Below are positions 1-5,130 of a stretch of 7,121 nucleotides of DNA, piece after piece (the stretch's first letter is position 1; each line of letters begins with the position of its first letter). A program made the translations under genes and the position numbers. Below the pieces are notes generated by a model. That model was not told the origin of the DNA, did not search any database, and worked only from the letters and a program-made list of their open reading frames with translations. Source of the stretch: Proteobacteria bacterium UBA664 (lineage in GTDB: Bacteria > Pseudomonadota > Gammaproteobacteria > UBA7966); the NCBI GenBank assembly GCA_002299125.1, contig DBNU01000094.1, positions 1 to 7,121 on the forward strand, written 5' to 3'.

Positions 1-168
1 CTCGAGGACGCCGTCACCGGAGATGTCCTCGCCCCACCGGGCCTGAGCCTACAGGATGCCGAAGATGACGTCCTGCTTGCGGGAGCGGGCGACGCCTTCG
101 ACTCCGAGGCTGTCGGCCAGCGCCATGAGATCGTGCGCGGGTTTGCTCTTGAGTTCTGTCAGGTTCAT
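1..168 (-). pseudogene. rho: Transcription termination factor Rho, N-terminal part, interrupted by an in-frame TAG; continues past the window edge
   Basis: Rho is the hexameric RNA helicase that ends transcription of untranslated RNA. The start at 166-168 gives a protein beginning MNLTELKSKPAHDLMALADS, matching the family N-terminus (E. coli MNLTELKNTPVSELI), and continues with the conserved RKQDVIFGIL. The next codon, 49-51, is TAG, where E. coli Rho has Lys40 in the N-terminal helix bundle. The same frame then resumes as AQARWGEDISGDGVLE, close to E. coli QHAKSGEDIFGDGVLE, so homology crosses the stop with no frameshift. One A-to-T change (AAG to TAG) explains it. No good ribosome binding site precedes the ATG. 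The gene lies downstream of trxA on the same strand, 223 bases after its stop, the usual order in gammaproteobacteria. Identity is near certain. Whether the stop is a true mutation, a read-through codon or a sequence error cannot be decided here; the RNA-binding and ATPase domains lie outside the window. Confidence 0.88.
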
Positions 169-201
169 ATGGGATGCAAGACCGCGCGACGGACGTCGAG
201 C

Positions 202-283
202 GGCTAGGCGGGCAGGGGGGATCTGCGGGGAGGGGGCCGCGTGAAGAAGGAGCGACCAAGAGGAGCAGACTCGAATTGAAGGT
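202..283 (-). promoter_or_regulatory. C-rich, G-poor rho leader, candidate rut site for autogenous control
   Basis: Read on the minus strand, this 82-base part of the trxA-rho spacer holds about 40 C and 14 G and is rich in pyrimidine runs (for example CTCCTTCTTCAC and CCCCCTCCCC). That C-over-G bias is the signature of a Rho loading site. In E. coli rho is known to limit its own expression by terminating in its leader, so a rut-like stretch just before rho fits. Farther upstream the spacer has two modest stem-loops, 360-380 (14 bases after the trxA stop, with one mismatch) and 304-335 (7-bp arms). Neither has a T-tract, so no intrinsic terminator separates trxA from rho. Rut function is inferred from base composition and context only. 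Confidence 0.4.
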
Positions 284-391
284 AGCACGCGCCTTGGGCG
301 GGCGTCCAGCCGGTAAGCGACCCCGGCCGCTGGACTGCACGGGGCCATCACCGTTCGCCGCCCCGGGATAACCCCTGGGCACGGAGCAGCC

Positions 392-721
392 TCAGAGGTA
401 GGCGTCGATGAAGGCCTTGAGTTGCGACTTCGAGACGCCGCCCACCTTCTGGGCAGCGATCTCACCGCCCTTGAAGACAATCAGGGTGGGAATGCTGCGG
501 ATGCCGAACCGGGCAGTGATGACGGGACTCTCGTCGATGTTGAGTTTGGCCACCTGCAACCGCCCGACGTACTCGTTCGCGACCTCATCGAGGATGGGGG
601 CAATCATGCGGCAGGGTCCGCACCACTCCGCCCAGAAATCGACCAGCACCGGGACCTCGCCTGCGAGAACGGCGGTTTCGAAGTTCGCGTCGCTGACGTG
701 GACGATATGATTGCTGCTCAT
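392..721 (-). CDS. trxA: Thioredoxin 1
   Basis: Small cytoplasmic dithiol-disulfide oxidoreductase that reduces ribonucleotide reductase, methionine sulfoxide reductases and other proteins, and is itself recharged by thioredoxin reductase. The 109-residue product has the length of E. coli TrxA. The active site WCGPC is at residues 33-37 (Cys34 and Cys37), with the buried Asp28 in VDFWAEW before it and the cis-proline at Pro78 in SIPTL; VAKLNID and the GG of the last strand are also conserved. The start at 719-721 is chosen because MSSNHIVHV aligns with E. coli MSDKIIHL and a ribosome binding site lies 10 bases upstream. The frame stays open to an ATG at 797-799, but that would add 26 residues absent from the family. 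It is divergent from rhlB and upstream of rho, the conserved gammaproteobacterial layout. Confidence 0.98.
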   Translation of the reverse strand: MSSNHIVHVSDANFETAVLAGEVPVLVDFWAEWCGPCRMIAPILDEVANEYVGRLQVAKLNIDESPVITARFGIRSIPTLIVFKGGEIAAQKVGGVSKSQLKAFIDAYL

Positions 722-731
722 GGTGGATCTG

Positions 732-739
732 CACCTCTT
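732..739 (-). promoter_or_regulatory. Ribosome binding site of trxA
   Basis: On the minus strand AAGAGGTG sits 10 bases before the ATG at 719-721. It decides the trxA start against the in-frame upstream ATG at 797-799. Confidence 0.65.
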
Positions 740-758
740 GTAACGGGCATGGCCGCGG

Positions 759-788
759 ATTCTCGACCCGGAGCCTGCGGCAATGCAA
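759..788 (-). promoter_or_regulatory. Possible sigma-70 promoter for trxA(-rho)
   Basis: On the minus strand TTGCAT (783-788) is followed after 18 bases by GAGAAT (759-764), a weak -35/-10 pair (3/6 and 4/6 matches to consensus) about 37 bases before the trxA ATG. Chance matches of this quality are common, so this is only the best candidate seen in the 119-base divergent spacer. Confidence 0.25.
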
Positions 789-825
789 GCGACGGCCATG
801 CCAGCGAAGGTCCCCCGCTTTCCGC

Positions 826-831
826 TATGCT
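826..831 (+). promoter_or_regulatory. Possible -10 element of rhlB; transcript may be leaderless
   Basis: TATGCT lies 9 bases before the rhlB ATG at 841. If it is used, transcription would start within a few bases of the ATG, which would fit the lack of a Shine-Dalgarno. No convincing -35 is visible 17 bases upstream, so this is weak. Confidence 0.22.
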
Positions 832-840
832 TGTCCGCAC

Positions 841-2259
841 ATGGACACTCATCTGACGGCGACCCGCTTCGCCGACTTGCCCCTGCACCCGCAGCTCGCG
901 GCAGGACTCGAGGCCGCTGGCTTCTCGCTCTGCACCCCCATCCAGGCCCTCACCCTGCCCGTCGCGCTGGCCGGGGAAGACGTTGCCGGCCAGGCCCAGA
1001 CCGGCACCGGCAAGACTGCGGCCTTCCTGCTTGCCTTGCTCGACCGACTCCTGCGCTCCCCGCGTGGGGAGCGTCACGCGGTAGGCGTACGTGCGCTGGT
1101 ACTGGCCCCGACCCGCGAGCTCGCAATGCAGATCCATCGCGATGCGGTGCAGCTCGCGAGCGGGACCAAGCTGCGCCTTGCCCTCATCTACGGTGGGGTG
1201 GACTACGACCGCCAACGCGAAGAACTGCGCGCCGGTACCGACATCATCATCGGCACCCCAGGTCGCATCATCGATTACGCCAAGCAGAAGGTCTTCGACC
1301 TGGGTCACATCGAGGTCTGCGTGCTCGACGAAGCGGATCGCATGTTCGATCTCGGCTTCATCAAGGACATCCGCTGGTTGCTGCGGCGCATGCCAGCGGC
1401 CGAGAAGCGTCTGAACATGTTGTTCTCGGCCACTTTGTCCTTCCGTGTGCTGGAACTCGCCTATGAGCACATGAACAGCCCGCGCACGCTGACGGTCGAG
1501 GCCGATCGGGTAACGGCGGATGCGGTCACCCAGGTGCTCTATCACGTCGAGAAGGCGGAAAAGCAGCGCTTGCTCATGAACCTCATGGCGCGCAATCCAA
1601 AGGCGCGTTCGCTCATCTTCTGCAACACCAAGCGCGCGGCCGAGCGGGTGACCGAGACCCTGCACCGCCACGGTTTCGCCGCCGAGGTGCTCTCCGGGGA
1701 CGTGCCCCAGCGCAAGCGGCAGAAACTCATCGCCCGGATCGCGCGCGGCGAACTACCGAATCTGGTGGCCACCGATGTCGCCGCCCGAGGCCTGCACATC
1801 CCCGAGGTCACGCACGTCTACAACTACGACCTGCCCCAGAATGCCGAGGACTACGTCCATCGGATCGGGCGCACGGCGCGCGCAGGGGCGAGCGGCGACG
1901 CCATCTCGCTTGCCTGCGAGGAGTACGTCTACTCGCTGATGGACATCGAGGAGTACATCGGCCATCGCATCCCGGTGGAGCGCGTGACGCCGGAGCTCAC
2001 CGCGCGGGTGGCGAAGGCGGCGCGGCCGCTGCCGGTGGTTGCCGAGGACGACGATGCGGACGACGACTCCGCAGACGAGGCGAGGGGGGGCGACGATGTG
2101 CCCGCTCACGATGACGATGCGGATTCGCCCGCCGCCGGCGAGGGCCGTCAGGCGACGGGCGAGGGTACCCCGAAGAAGAAGCGCCGTCGTCGCCGTCGCA
2201 GTGGCCCGGCGCGAGGTGCCGCCGCGGCCGCCGCACCCGAGGCGCCGGCGGACCGGTAG
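841..2259 (+). CDS. rhlB: ATP-dependent DEAD-box RNA helicase RhlB
   Basis: RhlB unwinds structured RNA and in enterobacteria works within the RNase E degradosome and with PNPase. The 472-residue product shows the motifs in order: Q motif TPIQ (32-35), Walker A AQTGTGKT (52-59), Ia PTRELA (90-95), GG (118-119), TPGR (139-142), DEAD (163-166), SAT (196-198), then the second RecA domain with VATDVAARGLHIP (309-321) and HRIGRTAR (340-347). The N-terminus MDTHLTATRFADL and the stretches LGFIKDIRWLLRRMP and SLACEEY are typical of RhlB rather than RhlE or SrmB. E. coli RhlB has 421 residues; the extra length is a tail with 15 Asp/Glu among residues 402-428, nine Lys/Arg in a row at 445-453, then an Ala-rich end. 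The start matches the family N-terminus; no upstream in-frame start and no Shine-Dalgarno are visible. Its stop is TAG. It is divergent from trxA. Confidence 0.96.
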   Translation: MDTHLTATRFADLPLHPQLAAGLEAAGFSLCTPIQALTLPVALAGEDVAGQAQTGTGKTAAFLLALLDRLLRSPRGERHAVGVRALVLAPTRELAMQIHRDAVQLASGTKLRLALIYGGVDYDRQREELRAGTDIIIGTPGRIIDYAKQKVFDLGHIEVCVLDEADRMFDLGFIKDIRWLLRRMPAAEKRLNMLFSATLSFRVLELAYEHMNSPRTLTVEADRVTADAVTQVLYHVEKAEKQRLLMNLMARNPKARSLIFCNTKRAAERVTETLHRHGFAAEVLSGDVPQRKRQKLIARIARGELPNLVATDVAARGLHIPEVTHVYNYDLPQNAEDYVHRIGRTARAGASGDAISLACEEYVYSLMDIEEYIGHRIPVERVTPELTARVAKAARPLPVVAEDDDADDDSADEARGGDDVPAHDDDADSPAAGEGRQATGEGTPKKKRRRRRRSGPARGAAAAAAPEAPADR

Positions 2260-2267
2260 ACCGGGCG

Positions 2268-2327
2268 GTGGGTGTTGTGGATGAGGTGGACGAGGTGTTC
2301 GAACGCGTTCGCCGCTCGCCTTGGTGA
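2268..2327 (+). pseudogene. Remnant tail of an addiction-module antitoxin (tentative)
   Basis: The frame ending in TGA at 2325-2327 reads VVDEVDEVFERVRRSPW. A short acidic-to-basic helix of this kind (compare EEVFARVRAR) ends many antitoxins of the small addiction-module family paired with RelE/ParE toxins. Its stop overlaps the GTG at 2324-2326 of the toxin-like frame in a GTGA junction, the coupling usual for such pairs. The rest of the antitoxin is missing: upstream the frame runs into rhlB without a family-like sequence. It is too short to identify alone, and the call rests mainly on its neighbour. Confidence 0.4.
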
Positions 2328-2457
2328 AGACGGTACGGTTTCACCCTGAAGCAGAGGCTGACTTCGCCGCCGAGGCCAAATACTGCGAAGAACACTCACC
2401 TGGCCTGGGCGAACGCTATTGATCCAGCGCATTGCACAACGTGGGCGCGTTGTCTAG
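2324..2457 (+). pseudogene. Broken RelE/ParE-family toxin remnant
   Basis: From the GTG at 2324, 32 codons read VKTVRFHPEAEADF, then AAEAKYCEEHSPGLGERY, and stop at TGA 2420-2422. The pattern FHPEAEAD...A..YYEE..PGLGERF is the hallmark N-terminus of ParE-like ribonuclease-fold or gyrase toxins (usually about 95-100 residues). In a shifted frame (2416-2457) the sequence continues LLIQRIAQRGRVV and stops, resembling the next family segment (..AIERIAQHP..). About eight or nine residues that normally join the two parts are absent, so a small deletion with frameshift fits best. The C-terminal half, with the catalytic or binding residues, is not found downstream. It follows the antitoxin-like tail with a GTGA overlap and lies just after rhlB. 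Function is surely lost; identity is inferred from pattern recognition. Confidence 0.6.
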
Positions 2458-2618
2458 CGTTCGGACGGCAGGCGCTTTGCTGTTTTGAGTGATCATGGCG
2501 GTGCGTGATGAGGGCTGCGCCTGTGCTTCCCCATTCAGCATCTCGTGGTGATGAATCAGACCGGTAACGGCGGTTTTTTCCGGGAACCCTGTCCAATCAC
2601 AACCTGCGGCAAATCAAC
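2458..2618 (+). other. Spacer between the toxin remnant and the PepSY gene
   Basis: No convincing gene. The only structure noticed is a very small stem (ACCG 2560-2563 with CGGT 2571-2574) running into six T at 2574-2579, too weak to call a terminator. The promoter of the PepSY gene must lie here or farther upstream, but no clear -35/-10 pair stands out. Confidence 0.4.
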
Positions 2619-2625
2619 GAGGAGA
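2619..2625 (+). promoter_or_regulatory. Ribosome binding site of the PepSY gene
   Basis: GAGGAGA ends 6 bases before the ATG at 2632. It favours that start over the in-frame ATG at 2545, which would place 29 unlike residues before a clean signal peptide. Confidence 0.75.
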
Positions 2626-2631
2626 GCGAAG

Positions 2632-2958
2632 ATGAAAGAACTGGCACTCAAGGTATTCATTGCCGCGTCAGTGATCGCGCCCCCGGCAATCGCCGGTGAC
2701 TTCGAGGGCTCCATAAAAATGGGGCTCTTTGAGGATGAAGAAGCAGTAATGGAGCGGGTGAAGATAAACATCGTCGAGGCAATTGAGATAGCGAAGAAGA
2801 AGACCGACGGTTTTATCATGGAGGCCGAGCTGGAAAAGGAAGATGGTTATCTCGTGTGGGGAATAGAGTTTCTTGACAAGAACAACAAGAAACAGGAGCT
2901 TTATATCGATCCTGTGACGGGGGAAGTTCTCTCCATGGAACAGGGGGGGAAGCAATAA
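2632..2958 (+). CDS. Small exported PepSY-domain protein
   Basis: PepSY domains are small extracytoplasmic modules found alone in secreted proteins or attached to peptidases, sensor kinases and flavin reductases; inhibitory or ligand-binding roles have been proposed, and the role here is unknown. The 108-residue product begins with a signal peptide (MKELALKVFIAASVIAPPAIA, cleavage likely after Ala21). Residues about 44-104 form one PepSY unit: a helix with VEAIEIAKKKTDG, then EAELEKEDGYLVWGIEF and the closing ELYIDPVTGEVLSME with the typical D-P-x-T-G-E-V turn. The mature protein should be periplasmic. The gene uses many A/T-ending codons (AAG/AAA runs, ATA, TTT, TTA-like context) and looks far less GC-rich than rhlB or lysA, which suggests acquisition by transfer. 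It stands alone; the next gene converges on it. A run of seven G (2943-2949) lies in its last codons. Confidence 0.8.
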   Translation: MKELALKVFIAASVIAPPAIAGDFEGSIKMGLFEDEEAVMERVKINIVEAIEIAKKKTDGFIMEAELEKEDGYLVWGIEFLDKNNKKQELYIDPVTGEVLSMEQGGKQ

Positions 2959-3265
2959 AAATAAAAGTTCTTCCCGTGGGTGTGGACAACATCTGAACAA
3001 TCGACCCAGGTCAGGGCACGAATGCCCTCTCCCCCGCCGCGAGGTGGGGGAGAGGAAATTGTTCGGTGGTACCCCGGGTGAAGTGTCGCAGTCGATGACG
3101 GTGGCGCGGGTGAGTCGAGCGACAGGGGCCACAGGGCAATCGCTTCACACCCGATGCAACCGGGTCTGTGGTCGGGGAGCGCTGGTGGCTGCTGATGCGG
3201 GACCCGAGGTTGCGTCGCCCGTGGGGTCACGACCGCGCCGGGCTGCGGGCTTGCGATGTTCCAGC
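2959..3265. other. Convergent intergenic region without a recognisable gene
   Basis: This 307-base stretch lies between the stops of the PepSY gene (plus) and the VPLPA-CTERM gene (minus). It holds the strong hairpin at 3026-3055 and a weaker one (ACCCG 3148-3152 region paired with CGGGT near 3160-3164). Open frames cross it on both strands, but none has family-like sequence or a ribosome binding site, and I see no gene in it. Confidence 0.5.
3026..3055. repeat. REP-like hairpin, 10-bp perfect arms
   Basis: CCTCTCCCCC (3026-3035) and GGGGGAGAGG (3046-3055) are perfect inverted arms around a 10-base loop. There is no T-tract on either side, so a classical intrinsic terminator is unlikely, though it could protect 3' ends of the PepSY transcript 68 bases upstream. 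CTCTCCC/GGGAGAG hairpins of this look recur between genes in many proteobacteria as extragenic palindromes. Repetition in this genome cannot be seen from one copy. Confidence 0.55.
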
Positions 3266-4108
3266 TCAGGAAGCGCGTCGACGCAGTCGCGATGCCAGCA
3301 ATCCCAAGGCGCAGGCGAGGAGGGGGGGCGCTGCCGGCAGCGGCACCGGTTGGACCTCCGGGATGGCGTGTGGGGCATCAAGGGAGCGGAAGTCAGACTC
3401 CTCGAACCCCAGCCAGTCGACCCATTCGGCGGTATGCGAGAAGACGCTGCTTCCCGACCAGAAGAACACGGTGGGTCCAGCAAGAACCCATTCAGTGGGA
3501 GTGACCGCAACGCTTGAGCTCGTGATGAACGTGCCGCCGGACCTGAAATGCGTCGGCGTCTCGCCCCCGCCGTAGAGCACCAGCGGGGGGTGAGCGTCCT
3601 GAAATGTGGTCCAGCCACCATCCCACTCGAAACTGACGACCGGCGGCTGCCAAGGTTCGAAGATGAGCGGGATCGAGTAGGTGTTCTGGCTCAGCGTGCC
3701 GCCCATCCACGACGTGGGCGAGATGAGCAACTCCGAGGGGGCAGCGAAGCGGATGCCGCCCGAATCGATTTGCGCCGAAGGCCCGAACTCGATGGTCGGC
3801 GCATCGAAAGTGAAATCGCCGATCAGGGTGATTGGCCCATCCAGGCGGATGCGTTCGAGTGCGCGGAGGGTGGTTCCGCCCGCGGCTGCAGTGAGGGTCC
3901 ACACAGAGTGCGGGCGTGCCGGGGCCGGATACAGGACCGATGGCGGTACGCCCTCAGCCGGCGCGTGAGGCGTGAAATCCAGGGTCACGAACTCGAGCAG
4001 GCCGGGCAGCGCCTGATCCCAGGCGGGCCAGGCATCGAAGCCGCTGAGCGGCTCCGCGCGGGCGAGGCTGGCCGGCAGGAGCAGCAGACTGGCAATCGCG
4101 ATCCTCAT
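3266..4108 (-). CDS. Secreted protein with VPLPA-type (PEP-CTERM-like) sorting signal
   Basis: Proteins of this kind cross the inner membrane by Sec and are processed at a C-terminal signal by an exosortase (EpsH/XrtA type), usually in bacteria that make exopolysaccharide. The 280-residue product has an N-terminal signal peptide (MRIAIASLLLLPASLARA, cleavage likely after residue 18). The C-terminus carries VPLPA at 255-259, a hydrophobic span (about 260-273) and the basic end SRLRRRAS: motif, membrane segment, Arg cluster, as in the VPLPA-CTERM/PEP-CTERM family. The central part is rich in Thr, Ser, Gly and aromatic residues with likely beta structure and matches no enzyme family I know; its role is unknown. 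The start has GGAG about 9 bases upstream. It lies 91 bases after the esterase stop on the same strand. No exosortase gene is in the window. A run of seven C on the coding strand (3322-3328) falls inside the sorting signal. Confidence 0.8.
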   Translation of the reverse strand: MRIAIASLLLLPASLARAEPLSGFDAWPAWDQALPGLLEFVTLDFTPHAPAEGVPPSVLYPAPARPHSVWTLTAAAGGTTLRALERIRLDGPITLIGDFTFDAPTIEFGPSAQIDSGGIRFAAPSELLISPTSWMGGTLSQNTYSIPLIFEPWQPPVVSFEWDGGWTTFQDAHPPLVLYGGGETPTHFRSGGTFITSSSVAVTPTEWVLAGPTVFFWSGSSVFSHTAEWVDWLGFEESDFRSLDAPHAIPEVQPVPLPAAPPLLACALGLLASRLRRRAS

Positions 4109-4176
4109 CGGCGGGTCTCCGAATGTGAGGCGGAATCGGAACCACGCAGAGGCTACCAGCGGGCCGCCGCCGGCGT

Positions 4177-4194
4177 GTTACAGCCATGTGACAG
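4177..4194 (-). promoter_or_regulatory. PhoB-box-like direct repeat upstream of the VPLPA-CTERM gene
   Basis: On the minus strand, facing the gene that starts at 4108, the sequence is CTGTCAC-ATGG-CTGTAAC: two 7-base copies spaced by 4 bases, an 11-base period. The Pho box of enterobacteria is two CTGTCAT-like 7-mers with a 4-base A/T-rich spacer, so length, spacing and 6 of 7 bases in each half fit. It lies 68 bases upstream of the ATG. No good -10 follows at the usual 10-base distance (the sequence there is very GC-rich), which lowers confidence. It also lies only 8 bases from the end of the upstream esterase stop codon. Confidence 0.4.
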
Positions 4195-4199
4195 CCCGC

Positions 4200-4865
4200 T
4201 CAGCCGAGTGGCAGCACCCGTCGAATGAAGGCGCCGATAGCCTCGATCTCCTCGATGTTCACGCCGTGGGCCATGCCGTAGCGGTGCCACTCGACTGCGA
4301 CACCAACCGCAGCCAGCGCCGCCCGCGCCTCCTCGCCCAAGGCGAGGGGAATGACGCTGTCCACGGTGCCGTGGGCGAGGAAGAAGGGCGTGTTGCGCGC
4401 GGCAACGGTGACCTGTGCGGGCAATGAGTCCGCATCGGCGAGGAAGCAGGACAGCGCCACCACGCCAGCAAGCGGCAGAGGCGAGCGCGTGGCGACATGC
4501 AGGGCCATGACGCCGCCCTGAGAGAAGCCGGCCAGCACGATGCGCTCCATGGGGATGCCACTCGCCACCTGGGCCTCGATGAGATCACACACTGCGCTTG
4601 CAGAGGCCTCGATACCACGCCCATCGAGGCCCACGCGCAGGTCTGGGTTGCGCACGTCAAACCATGCCCGCATGGCGTAACCGCCGTTCAGAGTGACGGG
4701 CTGGATGGGGGCGTGCGGGAAGAGGAAGCGCACGCCGTGGCCCGGTGGCAGGCCAAGCTCCGGCACGATGGGTTCGAAGTCGTGGCCATCGGCACCGAGA
4801 CCATGTAGCCAGATCACCGCGGCCGTGGCCGGGCCTGACGGTTCGATGGTCACGCAGTCGAGCAT
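4200..4865 (-). CDS. Alpha/beta-hydrolase carboxylesterase (phospholipase/carboxylesterase family)
   Basis: Cytoplasmic serine esterase of the small family that includes Pseudomonas carboxylesterase II and E. coli YpfH; members cleave short to medium acyl esters and some act on acylated thiols or lysophospholipids. The 221-residue length is typical. The oxyanion loop LHGLGADGHDF lies at 20-30, the nucleophile elbow GFSQGG at 113-118 (Ser115), the acid in HGTVDSVIP (Asp169), and the base in YGMAHGV (His200), so the triad is complete. RAWFD (66-70) is also a family landmark. There is no signal peptide. The start at 4863-4865 is chosen because the strong ribosome binding site AAGGAG lies 7 bases upstream and MLDCVTIEPSG fits the family N-terminus; the frame remains open far upstream but with no homology. 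The gene is divergent from lptM-lysA. Substrate is unknown. Confidence 0.93.
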   Translation of the reverse strand: MLDCVTIEPSGPATAAVIWLHGLGADGHDFEPIVPELGLPPGHGVRFLFPHAPIQPVTLNGGYAMRAWFDVRNPDLRVGLDGRGIEASASAVCDLIEAQVASGIPMERIVLAGFSQGGVMALHVATRSPLPLAGVVALSCFLADADSLPAQVTVAARNTPFFLAHGTVDSVIPLALGEEARAALAAVGVAVEWHRYGMAHGVNIEEIEAIGAFIRRVLPLG

Positions 4866-4872
4866 GGGGTTT

Positions 4873-4878
4873 CTCCTT
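4873..4878 (-). promoter_or_regulatory. Ribosome binding site of the carboxylesterase gene
   Basis: AAGGAG on the minus strand ends 7 bases before the ATG at 4863-4865 and fixes this start within a long open frame. Confidence 0.8.
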
Positions 4879-5130
4879 GAGGGCCTGGTGCAGGGGGGGC
4901 AGTGCAAGGTCGCCCCGGGCGGCGGGCCGACTCGGGCGCAACGCGGGGGTTGGTTACGGTGACGGCAAGGGAAGGCTGGCGCGAAGGGTGCTGGCTGGCA
5001 CGCGGTCGTACAAGCCCGCGCCGAGCCGTTACCATGATGGCCCAATGTGATTGCGTTTCGCCCGTGCCGCGCGGCCTGCCGCGCCGTGGGGCACCCGCGA
5101 CCCCGGACCGACCCGAGCACCCTCGAGACC
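4879..5130. other. Divergent spacer between the carboxylesterase and lptM
   Basis: About 250 bases that should hold both promoters. No clear -35/-10 pair stands out in this GC-rich stretch. A compact hairpin at 5064-5094 (GCGCGG 5069-5074 with CCGCGC 5079-5084, plus outer GTGCC/GGCAC arms with a bulge) lies 36 bases before the lptM start and could form in its leader. A run of seven G is at 4893-4899. In many relatives cyaY is divergent from lptM; no frataxin-like frame is seen here. Confidence 0.35.

Noticed and set aside
304..335. Stem-loop in the trxA-rho spacer as a trxA terminator
   Set aside because: Seven-base arms but no T-tract on the minus strand and a long loop; at most part of the rho leader structure.
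722..799. 26-residue N-terminal extension of thioredoxin
   Set aside because: Family members start at the equivalent of 719-721 and a ribosome binding site lies just upstream of that ATG.
718..1671. Long open frame on the minus strand opposite rhlB (317 codons)
   Set aside because: It is a mirror of rhlB codon use in GC-rich DNA; it lacks family-like sequence and overlaps a clear DEAD-box gene and the trxA promoter region.
2560..2579. Stem plus T6 run as an intrinsic terminator
   Set aside because: The stem has only 3-4 base pairs and is unlikely to stop transcription.
3056..3265. Possible transposase or other gene fragment downstream of the REP-like hairpin
   Set aside because: Frames on both strands are open but show no recognisable motif, start signal or family resemblance.
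4130..4143. Possible sigma-54 promoter (GG-N10-GC) before the VPLPA-CTERM gene, minus strand
   Set aside because: Only the GG and GC and two other positions fit, and the resulting transcript would start within the ribosome binding site, about 11 bases before the ATG.
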